Assembly (NCBI GenBank): GCA_944332105.1 | Contig: CALVJI010000030.1 | Span: 1-12,028, forward strand | Direction: 5' to 3' | Length of the DNA: 12,028 nucleotides | Source of the DNA: an uncultured Bacilli bacterium | Lineage (GTDB): Bacteria > Bacillota_I > Bacilli_A > RF39 > UBA660 | Shown: positions 1 through 6,543 of the stretch, in pieces | How positions within the stretch are numbered: position 1 is the stretch's first letter | Layout: each line of letters starts with the position of its first letter | Made by a program: the position numbers and the translations under genes | The notes under the pieces: generated by a model | Told to the model about the DNA's origin: nothing | Databases searched by the model: none | What the model saw: the letters and a program-made list of their open reading frames with translations, nothing else

Positions 1-15
1 ATTGCATGTTAATTA

Positions 16-70
16 TTGAGACATTTTCATTTACCAACTAAACAAAAATTTGAGACATTTTTACTTACCA
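16..70. repeat. 34-bp-period direct repeat, possibly an IS21-type element end
   Basis: Two 21-bp copies, at 16-36 and 50-70, differ at only two positions. Each has the core TTGAGACATTTT followed by TTACCA, and they start 34 bp apart. The second copy covers the stop codon and last codons of dusB. Repeated subterminal motifs of this kind are typical of IS21-family ends, and reading on the minus strand an element end beginning TGTGAC could lie at about position 76. No transposase gene is visible because the window starts here, so the alternative of a simple tandem duplication of the gene end remains open. Confidence 0.45.
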
Positions 71-1065
71 GTCACATTTTCTGTTTCATCTAAAGTTGTG
101 CGATATTGATCTAATAAACTAAAAATTTCTTCTGTTGTTTTGGCCTCACAAATTTGTCTTTTTATTTCTTTATTATTAGGCATACCTTTTAAGTAAAATA
201 AAATATTTGAACGAATCTCAAATAAAGCGACATGTTCTGTTTTGGTTTCTTTTAAATAGGTAAAATGTTTTTTGATCATGGCTATTTTTTCATCATAAGA
301 AACAGGCGTTGGCAAAATTTTGTTGTCTAAATAATCTACGCATTCTTTAATGAGCCATGGATTACCTAGTACACCTCGTCCGATCATCACAGCATCACAG
401 CCGGTTTCTTGAATCATTTTTTGGGCATCAAAACAAGAAGTAATATCCCCATTCCCAATAACTGGTATATGGACGGCTTGTTTTACTTTTTTTATCCATG
501 ACCAATCTGCATGGCCAGCATAACCTTGTTTTCTTGTCCGAGCATGAACGGTTAGAGCTTTGGCTCCGGCTTGTTCACAAATTTTAGCAATTTCTATACA
601 GTTTATGGACGTATCATCCCATCCTAAGCGAATCTTTACCGTCACGGGAACTGGTACAGCACTTGTCACTTCTTTGACAATGGCAAAGACTTTTTCTGGA
701 ACTTTTAGTAAAGCACTTCCTGAATGACTCGCGATCGCGACTTTTGGAACAGGGCACCCCATATTGATATCGATAATTTTTATGTCTTTATATGTCTCAC
801 ACAAAATCTTGGCTGCACTTGCCATTGTTTTGGGGTCACTACCAAATATTTGGACGGCGACAACACTTTTTTCATCAGCAATATCAATCATCGAAAGCGT
901 TTTTTTGTTTTCGCGAACGAGGGCTTCGGAACTGATCATTTCCGTAACAGTTAAGCCTGCTCCCATCTCTTCGGCAATTTGCCGAAATGCTTTATTAGTG
1001 TAGCCAGCCATTGGTGCTAAAACAACTTGATTTTTAATTGTTACATTTCCAATTTTCCATTCCAT
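61..1065 (-). CDS. dusB: tRNA-dihydrouridine synthase (DusB-type)
   Basis: This is an FMN-dependent enzyme that uses NADPH to reduce specific uridines in tRNA to dihydrouridine in the cytoplasm. The 334-residue protein has the family's usual length. It shows the N-terminal TIM-barrel signature LAPMAGYTN (about 16-24), VQIFG (71-75), NMGCP (101-105) with the catalytic Cys104, KIRLGWD (144-150), HARTRKQGYAG, GNGDI and GRGVLGNPW. The ATG at 1065 is preferred over the in-frame GTG at 1074 because the GTG lies inside the ribosome binding site GGAAGGTGA, which is correctly spaced from the ATG. The segment after MGCP reads KVAIASHSGSALL, slightly diverged from the usual form. The last codons lie inside the direct repeat at the window's left edge, so the extreme C-terminus (about VTGK) may come from an inserted element. 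It is divergent from the zinc-ribbon gene. Confidence 0.93.
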   Translation of the reverse strand: MEWKIGNVTIKNQVVLAPMAGYTNKAFRQIAEEMGAGLTVTEMISSEALVRENKKTLSMIDIADEKSVVAVQIFGSDPKTMASAAKILCETYKDIKIIDINMGCPVPKVAIASHSGSALLKVPEKVFAIVKEVTSAVPVPVTVKIRLGWDDTSINCIEIAKICEQAGAKALTVHARTRKQGYAGHADWSWIKKVKQAVHIPVIGNGDITSCFDAQKMIQETGCDAVMIGRGVLGNPWLIKECVDYLDNKILPTPVSYDEKIAMIKKHFTYLKETKTEHVALFEIRSNILFYLKGMPNNKEIKRQICEAKTTEEIFSLLDQYRTTLDETENVTGK

Positions 1066-1091
1066 TTTTTTCACCTTCCGTTTGTTTTATG

Positions 1092-1098
1092 TATTATA
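1092..1098. promoter_or_regulatory. Overlapping back-to-back -10 elements for dusB and the zinc-ribbon gene
   Basis: The short gap between the two divergent genes has TATTAT (1092-1097) reading right and TATAAT (1093-1098, reverse complement) reading left. The minus-strand -10 has a weak TTTAAT -35 at 17 bp spacing. Because the two -10 boxes overlap, polymerase binding in one direction should exclude the other. This is inference from sequence match only. Confidence 0.4.
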
Positions 1099-1136
1099 TC
1101 AAAACTTTTGAACATATTAAAGATGGAGGGAAAATA

Positions 1137-1337
1137 ATGAAAAATAATGGTTGTAGTAAATGTGATGAAACAAGCGTAGAAGGTCGCGCTTATATTGATG
1201 AAAAAACAGGCCTATTGTGTGTTGATTTACAAAGCAGTGTTATTCCAGAGGGAAAAGATGTGTTAATCCCTGTCGTTTGTACAACTTGTGGAAGTACTAC
1301 TTGGAAAGTTAAATCTACAACTGAAGAAGAAGATTAA
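1137..1337 (+). CDS. Small zinc-ribbon protein of unknown function
   Basis: This 66-residue protein carries Cys6-x2-Cys9 near its start and Cys48-x2-Cys51-Gly near its end, the arrangement of a four-cysteine zinc ribbon. A further Cys28 lies between them. The tail is acidic (EEED). The ATG at 1137 follows a strong GGAGGG ribosome binding site. The longer in-frame reading from 1038 would run through the dusB promoter and start, so it is rejected. It is the only plus-strand protein gene in the window. No enzymatic motif is visible. Small single-domain zinc ribbons can bind nucleic acid or act as protein modules, but the role here is unknown. A T-rich hairpin closes the gene. Confidence 0.75.
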   Translation: MKNNGCSKCDETSVEGRAYIDEKTGLLCVDLQSSVIPEGKDVLIPVVCTTCGSTTWKVKSTTEEED

Positions 1338-1354
1338 AGCTTTTTCTTTTTTTT
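1324..1354 (+). terminator. Terminator of the zinc-ribbon gene, stop codon in its loop
   Basis: AGAAGAAG (1325-1332) pairs with CTTTTTCT (1340-1347) through one G-U wobble. The seven-base loop contains the TAA stop, and a run of T follows. It is AT-rich, so its strength is uncertain. Confidence 0.45.
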
Positions 1355-1390
1355 GGAAAAAAATGTCAAATATCCAGAATTTGTTAATTA

Positions 1391-1431
1391 TTCACTATCT
1401 CTTCACAAAAACTTCATAAAACTGGTGTAAT
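1391..1431 (+). promoter_or_regulatory. Promoter with tandem PhoP-type direct repeats
   Basis: TTCACT (1391-1396), TTCACA (1402-1407) and TTCATA (1413-1418) recur every 11 bp, one helical turn. They match the TTHAYA-N5 pattern of Bacillus PhoP boxes, and 11-bp direct repeats are typical of OmpR-family regulators generally. Seven bp after the last repeat comes an extended -10, TGG followed by TGTAAT (1426-1431). The same repeat-N5-repeat-N7-(-10) arrangement stands before the response regulator gene (3664-3693). This is therefore very probably a target of the neighbouring two-component system, with the repeats replacing a normal -35. Confidence 0.72.
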
Positions 1432-1437
1432 ATGTTT

Positions 1438-1590
1438 ATCATGAAAGGAGAAGTGATAAAGTAAGATACAACCCATATATTTTGGAAAAAATATATACAA
1501 AAAAAACTCTATACAATATAAATAACATATAAACTCAAACTCACACTTTTTGAGGAAGGACGATCTTTTTAATGTCCTTCCTTTTTATTT
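1438..1590 (+). ncRNA. Candidate structured small RNA under two-component control
   Basis: About 150 nt lie between the repeat-bearing promoter and a strong terminator, and no convincing reading frame fills them: the only ATG near the start gives a seven-codon MKGEVIK peptide without a ribosome binding site. The RNA could fold as three hairpins. The first is a perfect 9-bp stem with a GGAA (GNRA) tetraloop at 1475-1496. The second is CTCAAA/TTTGAG at 1534-1554, which shares two bases with the third. The third is the terminator at 1553-1582. A purine-rich AAAGGAG stretch near the 5' end looks like a ribosome binding site and could instead be a pairing region. It runs toward the 3' end of the kinase gene and stops just short of it. 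Its function is unknown, and a leader of a decayed gene is the main alternative. Confidence 0.5.
1553..1590 (+). terminator. Strong intrinsic terminator of the candidate small RNA
   Basis: AGGAAGGAC (1553-1561) and GTCCTTCCT (1574-1582) form a perfect 9-bp stem with a 12-base loop, followed by TTTTATTTT. There is no T run on the opposite side, so it works for the plus strand only. Confidence 0.85.
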
Positions 1591-1598
1591 TGCCAAAG

Positions 1599-1620
1599 AA
1601 AAAAGAAACTATTTTCTTTT
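1599..1620 (-). terminator. AT-rich terminator at the histidine kinase stop codon
   Basis: On the minus strand AAAAGAAA and TTTCTTTT (1613-1620 and 1601-1608) pair perfectly around a four-base loop that contains the kinase TAG stop. The stem has a single G-C pair, so it may be leaky. Confidence 0.35.
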
Positions 1621-2994
1621 TACGCGGAAGTAAAAGGTAGTTCCTTTATTTTTTTGTGATTTTACGCCATAGTCGAAATGATGATTTTCTAATATCGATT
1701 TTACAATGGATAGGCCTAGACCTGTACCAACGATATTCCGTTGATGATTTTTTTCATTTTTGTAATATTTATCCCAAATAAATGGAATTTCTTCTTGCTT
1801 AATTCCCTTGCCTGTATCCATAATTTCGACTAAATAATTTTCTTTTTCTTTAGTAACACGAATTGTTACTTTTTTATCTTTGCCAGTATAGTTGATGGCA
1901 TTATTAATTAAATTGTAAATCACTTGACTCAATTTTTTTTGATCAGCTATGACTAAAGCTTTGGCGGGCATATCTAAAACAAAATTATAATTTTCTGTTT
2001 CTTTAATAATTTCGTAACGTTTTACAATCGTTTTTATTTCTTTTACTAGGTCAAATGTTTCAATATGCATTTCATCTGCATGAGCTTGCATTTTCGAAAG
2101 AGTTAAGATGTCATTTACTAAAACATTTAAGCGGTCTACTTCATCCATAATTATTTGACAGTGTTCATCTCTTTTTTTATCATCTTTATACGAGATATCT
2201 TTAACCATTTCGGCATAGGCTTTAATCATGGTTAAAGGCGTTTTTAAATCATGAGAGACATTGGCCATCAAGTCTCTGCGTAATTCATCTGTTTTTGCCA
2301 TCTCCACTTGAGCATTTTTTAAAACAGTTACTAAATCATCTACTTCTAATACATTATAGGTTGGGAATTCGACATTGCTAGAGCCTAGACGTTGCGCTTT
2401 TTTCGTTACATCCATGATTGGTTCCGTTATTTTTTTAGATAGAAAGTATGCGATCATACAGGCGAAGATGATAGCGATGAAAGTTAAGTAAATCAATTGA
2501 TTTTTTAAAACAGTGTTGGCTCCTCCAACATCTTCTAAAGTACTGTAAAGAAAAACGCTACCAGCATCAATTTTAACACCATATAAGAAAGCTTGAACTT
2601 CGTATTCTTTATTAATAACTTTATAGGTATCTGATTGTTCATTGGAGGCGATAAAGCTGTTTTCAGTTCGAATAATCTCATGATTGTTTTTGCCAAGTGC
2701 ACACCCGTTCATCATAGTATTATAGTAATAAATATTTCCTGTATTGGCATGATATTCAATACATACTTCATTTTCATAGGCAACGCTTTCTAAAACGCCA
2801 TTTAGATCAACGAAAGAAGAACGTTGAATCTCAGAAGCTAAGCGATTTATATTCTTTATTTGATATTCTTGATAAGAATATTTTAAAAAGACAATTTGGC
2901 AAAACCACAATACGAGTAATATGGAAACACTAAATAAAATTAAATATAAAAGAGTTTTCGCCTTGATGCTTGATAGACGTTTTTTAATACTCAA
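1609..2994 (-). CDS. Membrane sensor histidine kinase (PhoR/OmpR-partner type)
   Basis: This 461-residue two-component sensor autophosphorylates and passes phosphate to the response regulator encoded just upstream. Domains in order: transmembrane segment about 14-38; extracellular sensing region about 39-165 with Cys78 and Cys98; second transmembrane segment about 167-185; HAMP linker about 186-238; HisKA with phospho-acceptor His248 in NVSHDLKTPL; HATPase with N-box NLINNAINY (361-369), DTGKGI (393-398) and GTGLGLSI (423-430). No PAS domain lies between HAMP and HisKA, unlike B. subtilis PhoR. The start is TTG at 2994; it overlaps the end of the regulator gene by 11 bp, suggesting coupled translation, and no ATG occurs until well into the sensor domain. 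The ligand cannot be read from the sequence. Confidence 0.93.
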   Translation of the reverse strand: MSIKKRLSSIKAKTLLYLILFSVSILLVLWFCQIVFLKYSYQEYQIKNINRLASEIQRSSFVDLNGVLESVAYENEVCIEYHANTGNIYYYNTMMNGCALGKNNHEIIRTENSFIASNEQSDTYKVINKEYEVQAFLYGVKIDAGSVFLYSTLEDVGGANTVLKNQLIYLTFIAIIFACMIAYFLSKKITEPIMDVTKKAQRLGSSNVEFPTYNVLEVDDLVTVLKNAQVEMAKTDELRRDLMANVSHDLKTPLTMIKAYAEMVKDISYKDDKKRDEHCQIIMDEVDRLNVLVNDILTLSKMQAHADEMHIETFDLVKEIKTIVKRYEIIKETENYNFVLDMPAKALVIADQKKLSQVIYNLINNAINYTGKDKKVTIRVTKEKENYLVEIMDTGKGIKQEEIPFIWDKYYKNEKNHQRNIVGTGLGLSIVKSILENHHFDYGVKSQKNKGTTFYFRVKRK

Positions 2995-3640
2995 ATTTGT
3001 ACCCTACCTTGCGTACTGTTTTAATATATTTTCCATATTCTCCTAATTGATGACGTAAAGTTTTGACATGAGTATCTACTGTCCGGTCATCACCAAAAAA
3101 GTCATAGCCCCAAATGTTGGTTAGAAGTTGCTCTCTTGATAAAGCAATGTGATTATTAGAAATGAAAAACTTTAACAAATCGTATTCTTTAGGAGTTAAA
3201 TTAATTGGCTTATTATCAATAAATACTTCATGCGCTTTATCATCTAAAACCAATCCGCCGAATTCTAATTTTACGCCGCTTTTTTCATTTCGTTTGATAA
3301 TTGCTTTTACACGGGCCACGAGTTCTTTAGGACTAAAAGGTTTGGTCACATAGTCATCTATGCCTAGTTCAAAACCTAGAAGCTTATCAAACTCTTCACC
3401 ACGAGCCGATAGCATTAAAACTGGTATATCTTTTTCTTTACGAATCTCTCTAACTGCTTGATATCCATCTTTTTTGGGCATCATGATATCCATAATGATT
3501 AAGTTGTAGTCATTTTTTAGAGCCATCGCGACAGCTTCTACTCCATCGTCTGCTTCATCAATTAAAAAGCCATCCAATTCTAAGTATTCTCTTACTACAT
3601 CACGGATCAATTTTTCATCGTCAACTAATAAAATTTTCAC
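2984..3640 (-). CDS. OmpR/PhoB-family response regulator
   Basis: This cytoplasmic DNA-binding regulator has 218 residues, the standard length. The receiver domain (1-115) has Asp7/Asp8, phospho-acceptor Asp51, the switch Ser78 and Lys100. A winged-helix output domain (about 125-218) contains NLTPKEYDLL, GYDFFGDDRTVDTHV and the typical KTVRKVGYKFEY end. The start is GTG at 3640 behind the ribosome binding site AGAGGTGA. It is followed by its cognate kinase with an 11-bp overlap. Its promoter carries a TTCATA/TTCACA direct repeat, which the small-RNA promoter near 1391-1431 shares. That implies autoregulation, and the binding pattern resembles PhoP. The phoP name is not assigned because the signal is unknown. 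Confidence 0.93.
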   Translation of the reverse strand: MKILLVDDEKLIRDVVREYLELDGFLIDEADDGVEAVAMALKNDYNLIIMDIMMPKKDGYQAVREIRKEKDIPVLMLSARGEEFDKLLGFELGIDDYVTKPFSPKELVARVKAIIKRNEKSGVKLEFGGLVLDDKAHEVFIDNKPINLTPKEYDLLKFFISNNHIALSREQLLTNIWGYDFFGDDRTVDTHVKTLRHQLGEYGKYIKTVRKVGYKFEY

Positions 3641-3663
3641 GCAATCACCTCTTTTGCGTATAT

Positions 3664-3693
3664 ATTATACCAAAAATGTGAAGAATTTATGAA
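3664..3693 (-). promoter_or_regulatory. Autoregulatory-type promoter of the two-component operon
   Basis: Read on the minus strand, TTCATA (3688-3693), five bp, TTCACA (3677-3682), seven bp ending in TGG, then TATAAT (3664-3669). The spacing is identical to the promoter at 1402-1431. No standard -35 is present. The repeats start only four bp after the stop of the upstream gene, so some read-through from that gene is also possible. Confidence 0.75.
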
Positions 3694-3697
3694 GTTT

Positions 3698-4186
3698 TTA
3701 TTCTTCCCAGATATAATCTAAGCATGTGTGAAAATCTACTTGTGAGAAAGATGCTTTTTTATATTTCTGTTTTAGGAAACAAAATTTTTCATATTCATTC
3801 TGCAAGATTGCTTTTTTTAGCACATTTATGTCCCACTCATTGTCAAAGCATATATTAATGTAATATTCTCTTTTTTCTTTGGCAAATAAATCCAAAATTA
3901 TTTTAATGTGATCCCATGAAAGGGCGAGTAATTTTTCGGGAACATTCTTTGGATATAATAAGTACATTTTTTGCATGTAGAAAAGATCTTCTTTATTATA
4001 TTCTTGGCCAAAAGTTGGAATCAATTTTTTTTCTAACTCGGTTAAAATAATCTCATTTTGACTTTTGTCATATATTTTACCTTTTAAATAATCTGTATAT
4101 TTATACTTTTCTGCATACAAATCCGGATGTTTTTGGTAAATTTCAGGTAAAACTTCCACTAAAACTTCGGCAACATCTGTTTGCAT
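3698..4186 (-). CDS. DUF1016_N (YhcG N-terminal-like) orphan domain protein
   Basis: The central part (about 80-127), with LSWDHIKIILDL, the REYYI segment and DNEW followed by L..AI, resembles the DUF1016 N-terminal domain of YhcG-type proteins, where the equivalent reads as LSWSHY, R.FY and W....L. Full YhcG proteins are about twice as long, with a C-terminal PD-(D/E)XK nuclease-like domain that is absent here. At 162 residues this is therefore a stand-alone N-terminal module. An earlier region (about 20-70) is rich in Lys, Tyr and Glu. No signal peptide or membrane segment is seen. The start follows an excellent AAAGGAGGA ribosome binding site. It sits directly upstream of the two-component promoter without a clear terminator. 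The function is unknown. Confidence 0.6.
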   Translation of the reverse strand: MQTDVAEVLVEVLPEIYQKHPDLYAEKYKYTDYLKGKIYDKSQNEIILTELEKKLIPTFGQEYNKEDLFYMQKMYLLYPKNVPEKLLALSWDHIKIILDLFAKEKREYYINICFDNEWDINVLKKAILQNEYEKFCFLKQKYKKASFSQVDFHTCLDYIWEE

Positions 4187-4257
4187 AAAGTCCTCCTTTC
4201 TAAGAAGAAAACATATCCTTCTACTAATAACGTTAAAGAAAAGAGGCTATTTTCCTT

Positions 4258-4286
4258 TTAAAAAAACAAAGTTTTACACTTTGTTT
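4258..4286 (-). terminator. Terminator of the ZIP-yebC operon
   Basis: AAACAAAG (4264-4271) and CTTTGTTT (4279-4286) pair perfectly around a seven-base loop. On the minus strand a T run follows. The stem overlaps the yebC stop codon. Confidence 0.8.
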
Positions 4287-4998
4287 ACATTTCTACATTA
4301 TGATAAATGTCACTGACATCATCAATTTCTTCTAAAAGTGAAAGAAGTCGTTTGAAAAGTTCTAAATCTTCACCTTCTAAAGTCACTTTATCTTTTGCAT
4401 ACATTCCTTCTTCATCTAACTCATATTGAATATCTGGTTTGATACTTTCTAAAACATCTTTAACATGATTATGATCTGCTCTTTTGACAGTTAATACTAC
4501 TTCATTATCTTCTGTTTCAATGTCAACAGGTTCAATTCCAGCTTCGACGATGGCATTAAAAATGGTTTCTTCATCTAAATCTTTGGTGCTAATAATAGCT
4601 AGATAATCATAGTTATATGCAACTGAATTTGTTACACCTAAACTTTTATGAACTTTGTTAAATGCGGCCCGTACCATACCGACAGTTCGGTTTACATTAT
4701 CTGTTAAAGTCCGAATAATTAAAGTAGATGCTCCAGGACCAAAGCCTTCATAGGTTACTACTTCGTAATCTTCGCCACCTGTTTTTTTAGCCTTATCAAT
4801 CGCGCGATTAATAATATCGCTAGGCACTTGATCTTTTTTTGCTTTTTCAACCAAACGTTTTAATAAAATGTTACTTTCTAAATCTGTTCCTTTTTTAGCA
4901 AGTAAATAGATTTCTTTAGCATAGTTCGAATATAATTTTGCTTTAATCGCGCCAGTTTTTTGAATACTGGCTTTTCTTACTTCATATGCACGTCCCAT
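4285..4998 (-). CDS. yebC: YebC/PmpR (TACO1) family protein
   Basis: At 237 residues this matches the YebC family's usual length and layout, closest to the YeeI-like branch of Bacillota. Visible signatures are the N-terminal MGRAYEVRKAS, the segment ATNYAKEIYLLAKKG-like from about 24-37, YEGFGPGAS (84-92), TDNVNRT (99-105), VRAAFNK, SVAYNYD and a C-terminal DDVSDIYHNVEM. The family was long annotated as transcription regulators; mitochondrial TACO1 and more recent work on bacterial members favour a role in translation. It follows the metal transporter by 11 bp, and its AAGGAGG ribosome binding site begins at the transporter's TAA stop, so the two are co-transcribed. No separate promoter is apparent. 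Confidence 0.93.
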   Translation of the reverse strand: MGRAYEVRKASIQKTGAIKAKLYSNYAKEIYLLAKKGTDLESNILLKRLVEKAKKDQVPSDIINRAIDKAKKTGGEDYEVVTYEGFGPGASTLIIRTLTDNVNRTVGMVRAAFNKVHKSLGVTNSVAYNYDYLAIISTKDLDEETIFNAIVEAGIEPVDIETEDNEVVLTVKRADHNHVKDVLESIKPDIQYELDEEGMYAKDKVTLEGEDLELFKRLLSLLEEIDDVSDIYHNVEM

Positions 4999-5009
4999 AA
5001 CTTTCCTCC

Positions 5010-5789
5010 TTAATGTATATAGTTCATTATTAATATCAGTAAAATGCCAATTGCAATACCATAGTATATTTCTCTTCTTTTTAAATAATGCATGACCTCT
5101 GGAAGCAATTCAAAGGCTGCAATATATAAAATCATTCCACAAGCCACAGAGATTAGTCCGAGCATAAAGATGCTTGAAAGTTCACTACCAATTAGAAAAA
5201 GAATACTTGCTCCGACAGCTGAAGATAGACTCAAGAAGAGCATCAAACCTAGACGTACTGTCTTTTTTGAATGAACATGGTCTAGACTACTAGCTACTTC
5301 AATTCCTAATGGCAGGTTATGGCAACCTACCGCGATCGCGGTTAAAAGACCAGCGGTGATACTTTCGCAACTAATAACATAGATACTCATTCCTTCTAAT
5401 ATATTGTGTAAGCCTAAAGAAAAAGCTGTCATAAAACCAATATGATAAAGATGCTCATTGTGTTCATGATGATTTTTCTCATGTTCATGATGATCATGAT
5501 GATGGTGAGGAATTAATAGATCAAAGCCTTTTAAAATGATCATACCTAAAATGAGTAACCCACCAATAAATAGCATCTTTTGAACTTTGGTCCATGATAC
5601 TTCTAAAGCTAAAGAAGTAATTTCTGGAATCAAATCTGAAAAGATCATCCCTAACATCACTACTAAAGCCATTGCTGTCGCAAGAATACTTAATTCTTTT
5701 TTTCTTTTGACAAATTTAACAAATAAAAAGCCTAAGATAAAAAAGCCACCGGCAATTAATGTAAATAATAATGCACTGATATTTCTCAT
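5010..5789 (-). CDS. ZIP-family divalent metal transporter
   Basis: This 259-residue inner-membrane protein with about eight hydrophobic segments probably imports zinc or a related divalent metal. A His-rich cytoplasmic loop spans about 95-113 (13 or so histidines among Asp, Glu and Asn). It is followed by the two family metal-site motifs HNILEG (128-133) in TM4 and HNLPLG (157-162) in TM5. The second motif lacks the usual Glu (HNxPEG), which may alter metal preference or a binuclear site. FELLPE (226-231) lies in a later helix. It is the first gene of a two-gene operon with yebC. The start follows AGAGG. No Zur- or MntR-like operator is recognised. Confidence 0.88.
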   Translation of the reverse strand: MRNISALLFTLIAGGFFILGFLFVKFVKRKKELSILATAMALVVMLGMIFSDLIPEITSLALEVSWTKVQKMLFIGGLLILGMIILKGFDLLIPHHHHDHHEHEKNHHEHNEHLYHIGFMTAFSLGLHNILEGMSIYVISCESITAGLLTAIAVGCHNLPLGIEVASSLDHVHSKKTVRLGLMLFLSLSSAVGASILFLIGSELSSIFMLGLISVACGMILYIAAFELLPEVMHYLKRREIYYGIAIGILLILIMNYIH

Positions 5790-5809
5790 AATATCAAACC
5801 TCTTTTAGT

Positions 5810-5818
5810 ATTTTACCA
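5810..5818 (-). promoter_or_regulatory. Extended -10 promoter of the ZIP-yebC operon
   Basis: TGG followed by TAAAAT on the minus strand, about 20 bases before the ATG at 5789. There is no good -35, and the place where it would lie is the T tract and stem of the previous gene's terminator. Confidence 0.5.
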
Positions 5819-5825
5819 TATTTTT

Positions 5826-5853
5826 GCCAAAAGAAAAAGGCTTTTAAAAGCCT
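5826..5853 (-). terminator. Terminator of the TasA/CalY-like gene
   Basis: The 16-bp perfect palindrome AGGCTTTTAAAAGCCT (5838-5853) is followed on the minus strand by TTTTCTTTT. The palindrome includes two bases of the TAG stop. Confidence 0.75.
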
Positions 5854-6487
5854 ATCTAACAGGAAATGCGTTTAAAGAAAGCTTAGCTGAAAAGTCGCCA
5901 TTCGTTAAATATAATTGATCTACTATATCATCATTTTCTAACCAAATATAAAATTCAATGTTATCCGTAGCGCCAATATTTAAAGGTAGAGCATCTTCTG
6001 TACTAATTAATGTTTTTGTAAGACCAGTTACTTCAGTTGTATTATTATTTCCTTCCGTACCAATACTTGTATCTAAAAAATCTCCTGTAATTACTTGTTC
6101 ATCCGCCCCCGGGTTTATGACTAAAGCCCATTTGAAGTATTTACTAGACAAGTTTCTCGTCATACTCATTTCCACTAATTCGATAGTATAGTTGGCATTT
6201 ACTTCAGATGTCGAATTATTGGTTACACTAAACTCCACTTTTTCAGCTTCTGTACGATAATTTGCTCCGTCAATTAAAGCTAATTGAGCAGCATTAATGG
6301 CCGTCGCATTTGTTAGAGTCGTTGTTACATTAAATTCAGAAGCAGGTGGTGGAGTAAATGTACTACTGCCATCCACGCCAATATTAAAAAATGAAAAACT
6401 GACACTTACTCCTATTACTACTAATGAAATCACAAAAACAAAAACAATTATCGTATATCTTTGTAACGACTTATTAACCTTTTTCAT
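5852..6487 (-). CDS. Membrane-anchored extracellular protein, TasA/CalY-like
   Basis: This 211-residue protein has a basic N-terminus, one hydrophobic segment (about 12-34) ending in VSFSFFN, then a Thr/Asn/Ser-rich extracellular part. The hydrophobic segment followed by a SYAFF-like motif and a beta-rich domain with FSVTNNSTSEVNANYTIEL, FKWALV and a late FYIWLEN...DFSAKLSLNA block recalls SipW-dependent TasA/camelysin-like surface or matrix proteins. This is pattern recognition, not a demonstrated homology. There is no sortase motif or clear signal-peptidase site. It has its own sigma-A promoter and terminator. The neighbouring upstream gene also encodes a membrane-anchored secreted protein, so the two may belong to one cell-surface function. 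Confidence 0.6.
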   Translation of the reverse strand: MKKVNKSLQRYTIIVFVFVISLVVIGVSVSFSFFNIGVDGSSTFTPPPASEFNVTTTLTNATAINAAQLALIDGANYRTEAEKVEFSVTNNSTSEVNANYTIELVEMSMTRNLSSKYFKWALVINPGADEQVITGDFLDTSIGTEGNNNTTEVTGLTKTLISTEDALPLNIGATDNIEFYIWLENDDIVDQLYLTNGDFSAKLSLNAFPVR

Positions 6488-6511
6488 TTCTCATTCTCCT
6501 AGCTTACTTAA

Positions 6512-6540
6512 ATTATACACAAATTTTATTTTAAAGACAA
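6512..6540 (-). promoter_or_regulatory. Sigma-A promoter of the TasA/CalY-like gene
   Basis: Minus-strand TTGTCT (6535-6540), 17 bp, TATAAT (6512-6517). An AGGAG ribosome binding site (6496-6500) lies nine bp upstream of the ATG. Confidence 0.75.
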
Positions 6541-6543
6541 GTT

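Noticed and set aside
1038..1136. 33-codon upstream extension of the zinc-ribbon gene
   Set aside because: It would run through the dusB start and shared promoter; the ATG at 1137 has a strong ribosome binding site.
1441..1464. Seven-codon peptide MKGEVIK in the small-RNA region
   Set aside because: There is no ribosome binding site before its ATG, and its AAAGGAG lies inside the frame.
5465..5515. ATGATG/CATGATGAT-rich stretch as a tandem repeat
   Set aside because: It is the codon pattern of the His-rich loop of the ZIP transporter (CAT/CAC and GAT/GAA codons read in reverse).
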